A stretch of 64,000 nt of DNA from the NCBI GenBank assembly GCA_963796565.1, contig CAWCMA010000005.1, forward strand, positions 186,001 through 250,000, read 5' to 3'. The stretch is from JAKAVN01 sp963796565 (GTDB lineage Bacteria; Desulfobacterota; Binatia; Binatales; Binataceae). This document shows, in pieces, positions 19,679 to 28,876 of the stretch. Under the pieces are notes generated by a model. The model saw only the letters and a list, made by a program, of their open reading frames with translations, searched no databases and was not told where the DNA came from. The first letter of the stretch is position 1; every line of letters begins with the position of its first letter. Position numbers and translations under genes: made by a program.

Positions 19679-20842
19679 TTAGATCGTCAGGACATGAATC
19701 GTGCAGGCCGAGCCGAGCCCAATAACGTGGGCCTGTCCAACCTTGGCATTGGGCACCTGGCGATCCTTGGCGCGATCGTCCTGGGTCAGATGCCACACCA
19801 CCTCGCAGATATTGGCGACGCCGGTCGCGCCCAGCGGATGGCCCTTGCTGAGCAGGCCGCCCGAGACGTTCACCGGATCGTGGCCACCGAGGCCCGGATG
19901 CTTGCCGCCGCCCGAGTCGATAAACGCGCCGGCCTCGCCGTCACCGCACAGCCCGAGGTTTTCGTAATGCACCAGCTCGGCGGTCGCGAAGCAGTCATGC
20001 AACTCGGTCAGCGCGATGTCCTTGGGGCCGACGCCCGCCTTTTCGTAGGCCTGCTTGGAGGCGCGCCGCGTGAGCGTGCTCACGTCGGGCAGAGCCGCGG
20101 TGCGGTCGGTCCAGGGATCGGAGGTCAGCACGGAGGCGGCCACGCGGGCGCGCTTGCGGCCGGCGGCGAGCTGCTTGAGCTTGCTCTCGGAGACCAGGAT
20201 CGCCGCCGCGGCGCCGTCGCCGGTGGGGCAGCACATGTAGAGCGTATTGGGGTACGAAATCATGCGCGCGTTGAGCACGTCCTCGAGCGTGACCTCGTTG
20301 CGATACTGCGAGAACGGGTTCTTGGTGGCGTGCTGATGGGATTTCACGGAGATCTTGGCGAAGTGCTCCATCTTGGTGCCGTACTTGCGCATGTGCTCGA
20401 TCCCGGCCTGTCCGAATACCGCGGGCATCAGGCCCGATCCAAGCCGTCCCTCGGCGCTGTAAGCCGGATCGGTTCCGCCGCCGCCACCGCCAAGCAATCC
20501 CTGCTTGCCCATCTGCTCGACGCCGACCGCCATCGCGATGTCGTACATTCCCGAGGCGACCGCCATGAACGCCTCGCGGAACGCCGTCGAGCCGGTGGCG
20601 CAGGCGTTGGCGACGTTGACCACCGGAATACCGGTCTGGCCGATTTGCTGCAGGATGCGCTGCCCGACCATCGCGTTGGACTGGTAGAGGTTGCCGCAGG
20701 CGAACATCTCGACGTCCTTGATTCCGACACCGGCGTCCTTGAGCGCGAGGATCGCCGCCTCGCCGCCAAGCTCGGGCACGGTCTTGGTGGGATAGCGGCC
20801 GAACTTGATCATTCCGGTTCCCAGTACGTAAACGTTTTGCAT
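19679..20842 (-). CDS. Thiolase / lipid-transfer (SCP-x-like) acyl-CoA thiolase
   Basis: A 387-residue thiolase-fold enzyme. The nucleophilic Cys sits in NACATGS (about residue 80), and the C-terminal GHPLGATG supplies the catalytic His of the thiolase family. The closing segment GSACTIHV takes the place of the usual CxG motif. Sequence style (LGTGMIKFGRYP opening) matches SCP-x/lipid-transfer thiolases rather than FadA. Such enzymes cleave or form beta-ketoacyl-CoA, often with branched or sterol side chains, and many need a DUF35 partner, which is the next gene upstream (109 bp away). Confidence 0.92.
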   Translation of the reverse strand: MQNVYVLGTGMIKFGRYPTKTVPELGGEAAILALKDAGVGIKDVEMFACGNLYQSNAMVGQRILQQIGQTGIPVVNVANACATGSTAFREAFMAVASGMYDIAMAVGVEQMGKQGLLGGGGGGTDPAYSAEGRLGSGLMPAVFGQAGIEHMRKYGTKMEHFAKISVKSHQHATKNPFSQYRNEVTLEDVLNARMISYPNTLYMCCPTGDGAAAAILVSESKLKQLAAGRKRARVAASVLTSDPWTDRTAALPDVSTLTRRASKQAYEKAGVGPKDIALTELHDCFATAELVHYENLGLCGDGEAGAFIDSGGGKHPGLGGHDPVNVSGGLLSKGHPLGATGVANICEVVWHLTQDDRAKDRQVPNAKVGQAHVIGLGSACTIHVLTI

Positions 20843-20950
20843 CTCTGATCCTCCTGCCGGGTCGGCCGGCGATGGGGCTCTATGCGTTTAGCGCTCCGCC
20901 CCGATAGATCTTTCAGTAATACCCGCTTCGAATATGTCTAAACTATAGCG

Positions 20951-21394
20951 CTACTTCTTGCTCGGCTTGAAGGCGAACGCTACCACTTCGTGGCCCTCGC
21001 GATCCTTGGACACCACGTTGGTTACCATCTCGACCGGCATGTCGAACATCTGCTTGGGATTCTTCTGCGCGTCCTCGGGGTCGATGTCGATAATGTTGCT
21101 GCGCACGCTGACACCCTCGGGAAGATCGACGATCGCCGTGATGTAGGGCGTCTTGATTCCAGGGAACGACTGATGCACGACGGAGAAGACGTAGACCTTG
21201 CCCTTGTCGGAAAGCTCGATGGGCTTGAAACCCTCGGTCGCGCCGCACTTGGAGCAGGCAATCCGGGTAGTGTCGATAAAAACCGAACCGCAGGTCCCGC
21301 ACTTCGAGCCCATCAGATGCGGCTTGGGTTGCAGTTTAAGGAAAGGAACGATCGGACGCGGACCGCTATCGACCGCTTGAGCCTGCTCAGCCAT
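20951..21394 (-). CDS. DUF35 zinc-ribbon/OB-fold protein (thiolase partner)
   Basis: A 147-residue protein with a rubredoxin-like zinc ribbon (CGTCG and CSKCG, residues about 33-52) followed by an OB fold (GKVYVFSVVHQSF ... PYITAIVDLPEGV). This is the DUF35/ChsH2 architecture, known to bind thiolases and MaoC-type hydratases and channel acyl-CoA. The adjacent thiolase on the same strand is the natural partner. Length is typical. It is the first gene of the pair. Confidence 0.92.
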   Translation of the reverse strand: MAEQAQAVDSGPRPIVPFLKLQPKPHLMGSKCGTCGSVFIDTTRIACSKCGATEGFKPIELSDKGKVYVFSVVHQSFPGIKTPYITAIVDLPEGVSVRSNIIDIDPEDAQKNPKQMFDMPVEMVTNVVSKDREGHEVVAFAFKPSKK

Positions 21395-21794
21395 TACGAT
21401 GCCTCCAGAATTCGATATCCATACCCGCGGCTGCCGCCGTCACAACGCCAGCGACAACATGGCCGCGTCAATAAAAACCGTCTGCCGTAACGTTAAAGCT
21501 TCCCACAGGCGGCGACGAAGCGTCAACCCCGAGCGCGCGCGGCCACTCTCGTAATGGGACAGTACCGCGCCCCGGCCAGTGGGGCAGTTTGAATCTCAAA
21601 GCGACCGACTGTCGGTGGAAGGAATTTTCGGAAGGAATTTTGAAGGATCGTTTGTAAGGATCAATGGTCGTGTCCCTCTTACCCCTCCCCCAAATTGTCT
21701 TGGGGGAGGAGGTCGGAGCGCTCGGCCATTAATGCCGATTCATCTCCAGATGATAAATTGGACAGGAAGCCAGAGCCTGCTCGACCATCTTGCC
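21395..21794. other. 400-bp non-coding gap with one strong hairpin
   Basis: No gene is seen. Bases 21684-21693 (CCTCCCCCAA) pair perfectly with 21700-21709 (TTGGGGGAGG) around the loop ATTGTC. The hairpin resembles in style the CTCTCCTTG hairpins near 31.8 kb and may be another dispersed palindrome. Upstream, GGAAGGAATTTTCGGAAGGAATTTTGAAGGATC contains a short direct repeat of GGAAGGAATTTT. Confidence 0.6.
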
Positions 21795-22754
21795 TCACAT
21801 CGAATCCCAGAACTCCGCCATGCGGCGGCGCGCGGCGGCGTCGGGCATCGGGCCGTAACCCGCCTTGAGATCGTCGCTCAGATGCGCGGGCTCGGCGGTG
21901 GCCGGAATCACGCAGGTCACCGCAGGATGCGCGACGATATATTTAAGGAAGAACTGCGCCCAGCTCGCGCATCCGAATTCCGCCGCCCACGGCGGCAAAG
22001 CTTTTCCGCGCACCTGGCGGAACAGGCCGCCGCCGCCGAACGGACGGTTCACCATCACGGCGACCCGGCGCTCGGCCGCCAGCGGCAGCATCCGTTTCTC
22101 GGCGTCGCGGAGATCGATCGAATAGGGCAACTGCACGAAGTCGATTTCCTCGCGCTCGATTATGCCGGCGAGGTCGCCGAACGCCGAAGCGGTATAGTGA
22201 GTAATTCCGATGTATCTCACCTGCCCTGCTTCTTTCATCTTGCGCAGCGTCGCGAGCTGCGTAGGCCAATCGACCAGGTTGTGAATCTGCATCAGATCGA
22301 TGACGCGCGTCTTCAGCAGCTCGGCCGAGCGGCGCATATCTGCGATTCCCTCCTCGCGCCCCGAGGTCCAGACCTTGGTCGCGAGAAACGCGCGCTCGCG
22401 GGCGTGCATCTTGGCGAGCAGGTCGCCGACAACGGCCTCGGCCCGCCCATACATCGGCGAGCTGTCGATCACCTTGCCGCCGCCCTCGAACAGCAGCCGC
22501 AAGACCGCGCCCAGGTTCTCCAGCGCGGTCGCGTCGTTTCCGACATCGAACGTCCGCCAAGTGCCAAGCCCAATCACCGGCAGCATCTCGCCGCTCTTAG
22601 GAATTGGCCGCGACATCATCAGGGTATTGGGGCCACCGGGGCCGTTGGATTTCTCCATTGCGATACTCTCCGAAGCGCTCGCGAGGCCGCCGAGCGCCAC
22701 GGCGCCGAGCGCGCGCGCAACCAGGCGCAAAAACTCCGCTCGCGACAGCTTCAC
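21795..22754 (-). CDS. Aldo/keto reductase with N-terminal signal-like segment
   Basis: A 319-residue aldo/keto reductase (TIM barrel, NADPH). Barrel landmarks are IGLGTW, then VIDSSPMYGRAE with catalytic Asp/Tyr, LATKVW (Lys), and DLMQIHNL (His). The N-terminus (SRAEFLRLVARALGAVALGGLASA) looks like a Tat-type leader of the kind found on exported AKRs, but lacks the second arginine. It may therefore be exported by another route or remain cytoplasmic. Substrate is unknown. Its neighbours are a VOC protein (divergent) and a long non-coding gap. Confidence 0.88.
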   Translation of the reverse strand: MKLSRAEFLRLVARALGAVALGGLASASESIAMEKSNGPGGPNTLMMSRPIPKSGEMLPVIGLGTWRTFDVGNDATALENLGAVLRLLFEGGGKVIDSSPMYGRAEAVVGDLLAKMHARERAFLATKVWTSGREEGIADMRRSAELLKTRVIDLMQIHNLVDWPTQLATLRKMKEAGQVRYIGITHYTASAFGDLAGIIEREEIDFVQLPYSIDLRDAEKRMLPLAAERRVAVMVNRPFGGGGLFRQVRGKALPPWAAEFGCASWAQFFLKYIVAHPAVTCVIPATAEPAHLSDDLKAGYGPMPDAAARRRMAEFWDSM

Positions 22755-22843
22755 GAACTCGTTTTTACCATATCGGCGGTCGGTTACCCCGAATTAACCG
22801 CTTGCGCTAGACTTCGATTAGTTCACCAGGGAGGTAGCGCGCT

Positions 22844-23389
22844 ATGACCACGCCATCGGTCGCAAGGCTCGGACACGTCGGTCTGCACGTCGAGGACCTC
22901 GAGAAAGAAAAAGCCTTCTATCGCGACATCATTGGATTGACCGTGACCGACGAGGACCCGGAGCTGGGGATGGTGTTCATGAGCGCGCGGCCCGACGAAG
23001 AGCATCACGAACTGATGCTCTGCCGCGGACGCAACGTCGGCGCCGAGGCTCGCGTGGTGCAGCAGGTTTCGTTTCGATGCGACTCGCTCGAAGACGTGCT
23101 CGGGTTTTATCGCCGCTTCAAGGAGCGCGGCGTCAAGTTCGACGTCATCCTCTCCCACGGCAACGCCATCGGCATCTACGTCTACGATCCCGAAGGGAAC
23201 CGCTGCGAGACCTACTGGAACACCGGGCTCAAGGCGAAGCAGCCATACGGGCAGGTGTTGGATCTGGAAAAGCCGGTGGCCGAACTGATGAGAGAGGTCG
23301 AAGAGTCGGTGCGCAAGTATGGACGGACGGGATTCCTCGACCGCGAACGCCTGGGGCTGCAGAATATCGGGCCGGCGCCGAAGAAGTAG
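22844..23389 (+). CDS. VOC-family metal enzyme (ring-cleavage dioxygenase/glyoxalase-like)
   Basis: A 181-residue single vicinal-oxygen-chelate protein. LGHVGLHVEDLEKEKAFYRDIIGL contains the first metal His; the second region includes EEHHELML; the third metal ligand Glu is likely in GNRCETYW. The pattern YVYDPEGNR is typical of extradiol dioxygenase-like members. The 25-residue charged C-terminal tail is extra. Substrate cannot be assigned. ATG at 22844 follows GGGAGG at a good distance. Confidence 0.85.
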   Translation: MTTPSVARLGHVGLHVEDLEKEKAFYRDIIGLTVTDEDPELGMVFMSARPDEEHHELMLCRGRNVGAEARVVQQVSFRCDSLEDVLGFYRRFKERGVKFDVILSHGNAIGIYVYDPEGNRCETYWNTGLKAKQPYGQVLDLEKPVAELMREVEESVRKYGRTGFLDRERLGLQNIGPAPKK

Positions 23390-23396
23390 AGCGGCC

Positions 23397-26102
23397 TCAG
23401 TCCTGCGGTTCGCCGTCATACGCGCGCACCGCTATCGGAGGTTCGGTGGAACGGTCGGCCGGACCATCGCTGAGGTCCACGCTTACCGCCCCGCTGCGGT
23501 CGGTCCTGAACACGCGCACTCCGGCCTCGATGTAGCGGTCGACCACCTCCGCAGCCGGAAAGCCGAAACGGTTGCGATAGCCGAGCGAGAGTATCGCCAC
23601 CTGCGGCCGCACCGCCGCAATAAACGAGCTCGAGGACGATGTGCGGCTACCGTGATGCGGCGCCTTGAGGACGGTCGCGGCGAGCAGCGCCGCCGGCTCG
23701 CGCGCGAGCAGCGCCCGTTCTCCCACCGCCTCGATATCGCCGGTGAAGAGCACGCTTTGCGCGCGCGCGCCTGACGGGGCGATCCGCAGCACCATCGAGA
23801 GATTATTGTCGTTGGTCCCGGACTCCGCCGGCGCCGGACCGAGACATCGCACCGTCGCGCCCCCCACTAGCAGCGGACGCATCGACGAGTCCACGACCCG
23901 CAGCGAAATTCTTTCCGCAGCGACTTCGGCTAGCAGCGCGGTGTACATGGCCTCCGGCTTGACTGCGCTGGTCACCCAAAATTCGCGGGGCGAGAAGTTG
24001 CGCGCCACGAAGGCCATCCCGCCGAAGTAGTCGAGGTCGGGATGGCTCACGATCAGGTAGTCGACGCGCATGATTTTCTCGCCCCAGAGATAACGCGCGA
24101 CGATGCGCTCGCCGAAGTCGAAGCCGCCGGGCCACGCGCCGCCCGCGTCGATCAGCATCACGCGCCCGCCCGCAAAGCGTACGACCGCGGCGTCGCCCTC
24201 GCCCACCGAGAGAAAGGTGACGCGCAAGCCGGGCGCGAACCATCGATCGTGCGTCCACCATCCCGCGTCCGCGGCCAGCATTACGGCCAGCACGGCAACG
24301 CACGCGACACGCCAGCGGCCTGTGGATCGCGCGGAGGATTGCGGCAACGCGAATGGTGACACACGTTCGATTGGCCTCGTCAGCCACAGGAGCAGAAACC
24401 CATAGACAATTGCGATTTCCAGCGGCGTCGGCGTGAAAATTCTGAAATACGCCGCCGGCCATCGCACGAACCATCCGGCGAGGTAGGTTCCCGCCGCAAG
24501 CGACCATCCGGCGACGATCAGCAGCGGCGCACCCAACGCCGGAGCGATCATTCCGATCGCACACGCCGTCAGTCCGCAAATCACCCCGCCGATCGCCATG
24601 ATCGGGACGACCACCGAGTTGGCGATTACCCCGACCGCCGAGAATTGGTTGAAGTGATAGGCGGTCAGCGGCGCAACACCCATCAGCGCCCAGAACGAGA
24701 CCGCAACGTAGGCCGTGATAGCGGTTCCGGCACGCGGTAGCCATTGCGGCGTATGCTTCGTGCCCGGCTTGCGCCCCGCCGCGTCACGGATTCCGATCCG
24801 CCGCCGCCACCACGCCGCGAACCGGCGCATCCCGAGCACGATCACGAGTACCGCGGCGAACGAAAGCTGGAACCCGATGTCCGCGGTCGAACCGGGCAGC
24901 GCCAGGCAAATGACGATCGCCGCCAGCGCCAGGCTCGCCAGCAATGCGCGCGCGCGGTCGGCGATCACCGCCAGCGCATATGCGAGCACCATCACCAGCG
25001 CTCGCGCGGTCGAGACGTGGGGCATCGCGATCGCGGCGTAGAGGCTCGCGCCGAGCGCCGCGGCCAGCGCCGCCGCCTTGTTGGCGTATCCGCGCGCCGT
25101 CAACCCCGGGAAGAACATCATCAGCAGGCGTACCAGGCTAAACGCGGCGGCCGCGACGAACCCCAGATGAAGCCCGGAGATGACCAGCATATGGGCAAGA
25201 CCGGTCAGCGCGAACCGCTGGCGCAGAGCCTCTCCGATACCGCCGCGGTCACCGATCACCAGCGCGCGCATCTCGGCGCGTTCCTCGCCGCTGAGGTTGG
25301 CATCGATAAAGGCGCCGATTCGCGCGCGCACCGCGGCGATTTGCGAAGCGGGAAACTCGCGGCGGTAGCCGATTGCCACGAGTCGCGCGCGCTCTCTCGC
25401 CTTCAGCACCATCGTCGCGGCGATTCCCTGGCGCGCCAGGTACGCCGCGTAGTCGAACTCGCCGGGATCGCCGAAGTTGCGCGCAAAGCGCAGCGCGCCT
25501 GCGACCCGCACCTCGTCGCCGACGCGCACCTGCGCGTGGCCGCCCACAACCGTCAGGCGAACCGTGCCGCTCGCGGCGCGCAACGCGGACGCTAGCGTGC
25601 CGGCGCGTTCGACGTCGACGAATACATACTCGCGGTCGGGGTATTGCTGCGAGGCCCGGTTGATTCGTCCCTCGAGCGTGAGCGCGGCGCCTTCGGAAAA
25701 ATTACGGATGCTATTCGCGGAAATTGGTGGCGCGACCGCATCGCGCGCCGGTATCGACAGGGCCGCGGCGATCGCAACCATCGCGACCGCGGTCGCCGCG
25801 GGCGCCGCGCGCCACATAAAAAGCGCCGTGGCCACTAATGCGAGTATCGCGGCAAGCCACAACGGCACCGCTAAGCGGCAAACGCCGAGCGCGTCGCCCG
25901 CCAGGATCGCGACCGCGACGAGGTAAATGGGCGCGACTTCAGTCAGCCAGCCGAGCGACAGCGCCGGGGACGCCGGCGGCGCGCGCGAGGCGGCCGGCGC
26001 TGCCAACGGCACGTGGACAAGCGCGGAGGTTGGCGGGTTTGCGGCCGCCGCGGCCGCAAGCGTGCGCATCGCACCGGTGCGAGTCGTAGAGAAGGATTCC
26101 AC
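23397..26102 (-). CDS. comEC: ComEC/Rec2 DNA-uptake channel
   Basis: A 901-residue polytopic membrane protein. The N-terminal part has several helices and a soluble OB-like (DUF4131) region. The central competence domain contains MLVISGLHLGF, the family signature, and 8-10 further helices. The C-terminal metallo-beta-lactamase-like domain has the HPDLDYFGG motif and APHHGSRTSS; its DVGxGDA motif reads SVGEGDA. ComEC passes single-stranded DNA into the cytoplasm during transformation and the C-terminal domain may degrade the other strand. A second competence-type gene, comF, lies at 51.5 kb. It may start at Met12. Confidence 0.95.
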   Translation of the reverse strand: MESFSTTRTGAMRTLAAAAAANPPTSALVHVPLAAPAASRAPPASPALSLGWLTEVAPIYLVAVAILAGDALGVCRLAVPLWLAAILALVATALFMWRAAPAATAVAMVAIAAALSIPARDAVAPPISANSIRNFSEGAALTLEGRINRASQQYPDREYVFVDVERAGTLASALRAASGTVRLTVVGGHAQVRVGDEVRVAGALRFARNFGDPGEFDYAAYLARQGIAATMVLKARERARLVAIGYRREFPASQIAAVRARIGAFIDANLSGEERAEMRALVIGDRGGIGEALRQRFALTGLAHMLVISGLHLGFVAAAAFSLVRLLMMFFPGLTARGYANKAAALAAALGASLYAAIAMPHVSTARALVMVLAYALAVIADRARALLASLALAAIVICLALPGSTADIGFQLSFAAVLVIVLGMRRFAAWWRRRIGIRDAAGRKPGTKHTPQWLPRAGTAITAYVAVSFWALMGVAPLTAYHFNQFSAVGVIANSVVVPIMAIGGVICGLTACAIGMIAPALGAPLLIVAGWSLAAGTYLAGWFVRWPAAYFRIFTPTPLEIAIVYGFLLLWLTRPIERVSPFALPQSSARSTGRWRVACVAVLAVMLAADAGWWTHDRWFAPGLRVTFLSVGEGDAAVVRFAGGRVMLIDAGGAWPGGFDFGERIVARYLWGEKIMRVDYLIVSHPDLDYFGGMAFVARNFSPREFWVTSAVKPEAMYTALLAEVAAERISLRVVDSSMRPLLVGGATVRCLGPAPAESGTNDNNLSMVLRIAPSGARAQSVLFTGDIEAVGERALLAREPAALLAATVLKAPHHGSRTSSSSSFIAAVRPQVAILSLGYRNRFGFPAAEVVDRYIEAGVRVFRTDRSGAVSVDLSDGPADRSTEPPIAVRAYDGEPQD

Positions 26103-26241
26103 GCATCATTGTGATGCGAATAGTGAAGCCGAAGCGCTCAGCCTTAGGATAATCCGCACCGACTGGGACTCGTTCGTGGTTATTTCTGACTGCCGCTGAT
26201 CTCGACCGGCATCGGACGCCGCTCTCCTTTTTGTCATCTTT

Positions 26242-26279
26242 GTCATCCCGAGCGAGCGTTGCGCGAGTCGAAGGATGAC
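26242..26279. repeat. Short GTCATCC/GGATGAC palindromic repeat (copy C)
   Basis: GTCATCC at 26242-26248 is inverted as GGATGAC at 26273-26279, with CGAGCGAGCG and GTCGAAGGAT between. It is a minimal member of the family seen at 15.4 and 53.95 kb. It lies in the 210-bp gap between comEC and uvrC, in which no gene is seen. Confidence 0.65.
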
Positions 26280-26312
26280 GGAAGGAAGCATTGCCGTGCT
26301 GCCCGGCACGCA

Positions 26313-28784
26313 TCAGTCGGAATCGCGGGGAACGTCCGTATGACCCGGCGGCGATAGCGCGGGCATCAGTTCCAACTGCGCGCTATCCGCGGCGTTGTCG
26401 GCCGCGGCGACCGCGGCATCTTCTTCGGCAGCCTCGGCGCGCTCCTGCTCTTCGAGCATCGCGCCCATCGTGTCGAGATAGCGCCGCACCTCGGCCGCCA
26501 GGTCGCGATTCATCCCCTTCACCACCGCGATCTCGTCGGCGCTCGCCGCGCGAATCCGCTTGAGGCTGCCGAAATGGCGCAGCAGCGCGCGTCGGCGCAC
26601 CGGCCCAATACCTTCGATGTCATCGAGCACCGAGCGCAGCCGCGAGCGCCGGCGCAACTCGCGATTATAGGTAATCGCAAAGCGATGGGCCTCGTCGCGG
26701 ATGCGCACCAACAGGAAGAGCGCGGTCGAATTCTTCGGTAACACGATCGGGTCCTTGCGATTGGGCAGGAACACGCGCTCCTCGGATTTGACCACGGCGC
26801 GCTCGCGCGGATCGTTGAGCACATGCTGCTTGGCGAGCGAGATAACGTCGATCTGGTCGAGCAGCTTGAATTCCCGCAACACTTCAAGTGCTACATTAAG
26901 TTGGCCTTTGCCACCGTCGATGACCCACAGATCCGGATATTCGTTCTCGATGGTCGCGCGCTTGAGACGGCGGCTCAGCACCTCGTACATGCTGGCGAAA
27001 TCGTCCTGGCCCTCGACGGTACGGATACGGTAGCGGCGGTAGAAGTCCTTGCGCGGCTCGCCTTCGTCGAAGGTCGCCTGCGACCCGACCACCATCGAGC
27101 CCTGCAGGTTGGAGATGTCGTAGCACTCGATGCGCTTGGGGGTGTTGCGCAGATGGAGTCGCGTGCGCAGCTCCTCGAGCATCCGCTCGCGCGTGTTCTC
27201 ATTGTCGCGGCGCGCGGCGAAGCTCTGCCGTGCGTTGTCCATCGCCATTTCGAGCAGGCGCAGTTTTTCGCCGCGCTGCGGCACCAGGAACTCGACTTTT
27301 TTTCCGCGCCGCTCGGTGAGCAGATCGGCGCGCACGTCGGCATCCTCCAGCGCGACCGGCACGATCACCTCGTCCGGCGCGATGCGCGCGCCCGCATAGA
27401 ATTGCGTGAGCAGGTCGGCGAGGATGTCCTCGTCGGCGAATTCCAGATCGTGAAAACTCCATCCCTGCGTATTGGTGAGCTTGCCGCCGCGCACCATCAA
27501 CACGATCGCCTCGATAAAGCCGCCCTCGCGATACAACCCGAAGACGTCCTGGTCGATACCCCAGTGATGCAGCACGGTCTGGCGCTCGACGGTCTTTTCG
27601 ATCGCGCGCACCTGGTCGCGCAGGCGCGCCGCCTCCTCGAACTGCAGGCGTTCGGCATGCTCGCGCATCCTTTCGCGCAACTCCTTGAGCACTTCGAGGT
27701 TGCGCCCCTCAAGCAGCATCTGCGCGGCGTGCAGATGGCCTTCGTATTCCGCGCGGTCGACCGCCAAACAGCACGGCCCAAGGCATCGCTTGATCTGGTA
27801 CTCGATGCACGGGCGGGAGCGGTTGCGAAAAACCGCGTCGGAGCAGGTGCGCAGCGGAAAGACCTTGCGGATGACGTCGATGGTCTCGCGCAAGCCGTCA
27901 GCCGAGCCGAAGGGGCCGAAGTACTTGCCGCCGTCGCGCACGATTTTGCGCGTGACCATGATGCGCGGCCACGCATGATTGGTCATTTTGGCGCTCAGGT
28001 ACGACTTATCGTCCTTGAGACGAATGTTGTAGCGCGGACGGTATTGCTTGATGAGATTGTTTTCGAGGATCAGCGCTTCTTTCTCACTGCGCGCGACCAG
28101 CACGTCGAAGTCGCCGACCCGTTTCATCAGGAAGCGCACCTGGAAGCGGGTGTCGCCGCTTTCGCGGAAGTAGGCGCGCACGCGCGAGCGCAGCGACTTG
28201 GCCTTGCCGACGTACAGGACTTTACCCGGGGCTTTACCCGCGCCTTTCGCGCCGGTGCGGTCGCGCAGGAGATAGACGCCGGGCTCCGCTGGGATCGCCT
28301 CGAGCTTGCGCTCGAGCGCGGCGTCGTCGGCGGCGCGCTGCGCCGCCGACGACGCCGGGTCCACCGCTTCGGCATCCGCCGACGCGCCGGCGGATGTCGA
28401 GTCTTGCGTGACCGTCTCCGGTGGCGCGCCATGCGCGCCACCGGAGACGGCCACGTCGCCTGGGTAGCTCACCAGCGAATCCCAGCGCCGGCGCTCCGCG
28501 GGCAACGGCAAGTTGCCCTGCGCGCCGACGTCGAGGTCGCTGGTGGAGACACCGGGCGCAGGACCGGATGCGCCGCAAGGCGCGTCCGGTCCTGCGCCCC
28601 CATCATGTCCCGGAGCGTCGGCCTCGCGCGAAGCCGACGCCGCGGCGGCCACCGCATCGACGGGTTCGCCGTCGAGGCCGGCTGCGTCGATGGGTTCGGC
28701 GGAGGGCCTGACATGCAGGCCCTCCGCCGAACGCACCATCGCGGCGGCCGAGCGCCGATCTCCTCCTGCGCGCCCTTTCGACAT
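26313..28784 (-). CDS. uvrC: UvrC excinuclease subunit with palindrome-rich N-terminal extension
   Basis: UvrC makes both incisions in nucleotide excision repair. The core (about residues 157-790) has the GIY-YIG nuclease (PGVYLLRD ... KVLYVGKAKSLRSRVRAYF), the Cys-rich region (CIEYQIKRCLGPC), the UVR motif (EEAARLRDQ), the RNase H-like nuclease (ECYDISNLQG, VIDGGKGQLN, DEAHRFAI) and a C-terminal HhH. Length is 823 against a usual 600-650. The excess is about 155 N-terminal residues of Ala/Gly/Pro/Ser-rich sequence. These bases hold five strong palindromes. A TATAAT lies 9 bases before the ATG, suggesting a leaderless message. A GTG at 28364 could instead start a near-normal protein, leaving the palindromes as a leader. 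Confidence 0.95.
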   Translation of the reverse strand: MSKGRAGGDRRSAAAMVRSAEGLHVRPSAEPIDAAGLDGEPVDAVAAAASASREADAPGHDGGAGPDAPCGASGPAPGVSTSDLDVGAQGNLPLPAERRRWDSLVSYPGDVAVSGGAHGAPPETVTQDSTSAGASADAEAVDPASSAAQRAADDAALERKLEAIPAEPGVYLLRDRTGAKGAGKAPGKVLYVGKAKSLRSRVRAYFRESGDTRFQVRFLMKRVGDFDVLVARSEKEALILENNLIKQYRPRYNIRLKDDKSYLSAKMTNHAWPRIMVTRKIVRDGGKYFGPFGSADGLRETIDVIRKVFPLRTCSDAVFRNRSRPCIEYQIKRCLGPCCLAVDRAEYEGHLHAAQMLLEGRNLEVLKELRERMREHAERLQFEEAARLRDQVRAIEKTVERQTVLHHWGIDQDVFGLYREGGFIEAIVLMVRGGKLTNTQGWSFHDLEFADEDILADLLTQFYAGARIAPDEVIVPVALEDADVRADLLTERRGKKVEFLVPQRGEKLRLLEMAMDNARQSFAARRDNENTRERMLEELRTRLHLRNTPKRIECYDISNLQGSMVVGSQATFDEGEPRKDFYRRYRIRTVEGQDDFASMYEVLSRRLKRATIENEYPDLWVIDGGKGQLNVALEVLREFKLLDQIDVISLAKQHVLNDPRERAVVKSEERVFLPNRKDPIVLPKNSTALFLLVRIRDEAHRFAITYNRELRRRSRLRSVLDDIEGIGPVRRRALLRHFGSLKRIRAASADEIAVVKGMNRDLAAEVRRYLDTMGAMLEEQERAEAAEEDAAVAAADNAADSAQLELMPALSPPGHTDVPRDSD
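28319..28731. repeat. Cluster of five near-perfect palindromes in the 5' part of uvrC
   Basis: Stems (left/right): 28319-28336/28340-28357, 18 bp with a 3-base loop; 28373-28381/28388-28396, 9 bp; 28412-28429/28433-28450, 18 bp with a 3-base loop; 28554-28574/28579-28599, 21 bp with one G-T and loop GCAA; 28695-28710/28716-28731, 16 bp with a 5-base loop. Smaller ones lie at 28484-28495, 28501-28517 and 28615-28640. The arms of different palindromes are unrelated in sequence. Confidence 0.95.
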
Positions 28785-28792
28785 AACCCCGC

Positions 28793-28798
28793 AATTAT
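28793..28798 (-). promoter_or_regulatory. -10 element just before uvrC
   Basis: On the minus strand TATAAT ends 9 bases before the ATG at 28784. No convincing -35 is seen. A transcript from it would begin within a few bases of the start codon. Confidence 0.5.
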
Positions 28799-28876
28799 AC
28801 CATCATGACGCCTGCGGGCTTACCGGAATCTATCCCGATGAGCCTGCGGGCGGCACGCCAGGAGGACACCTTCACG

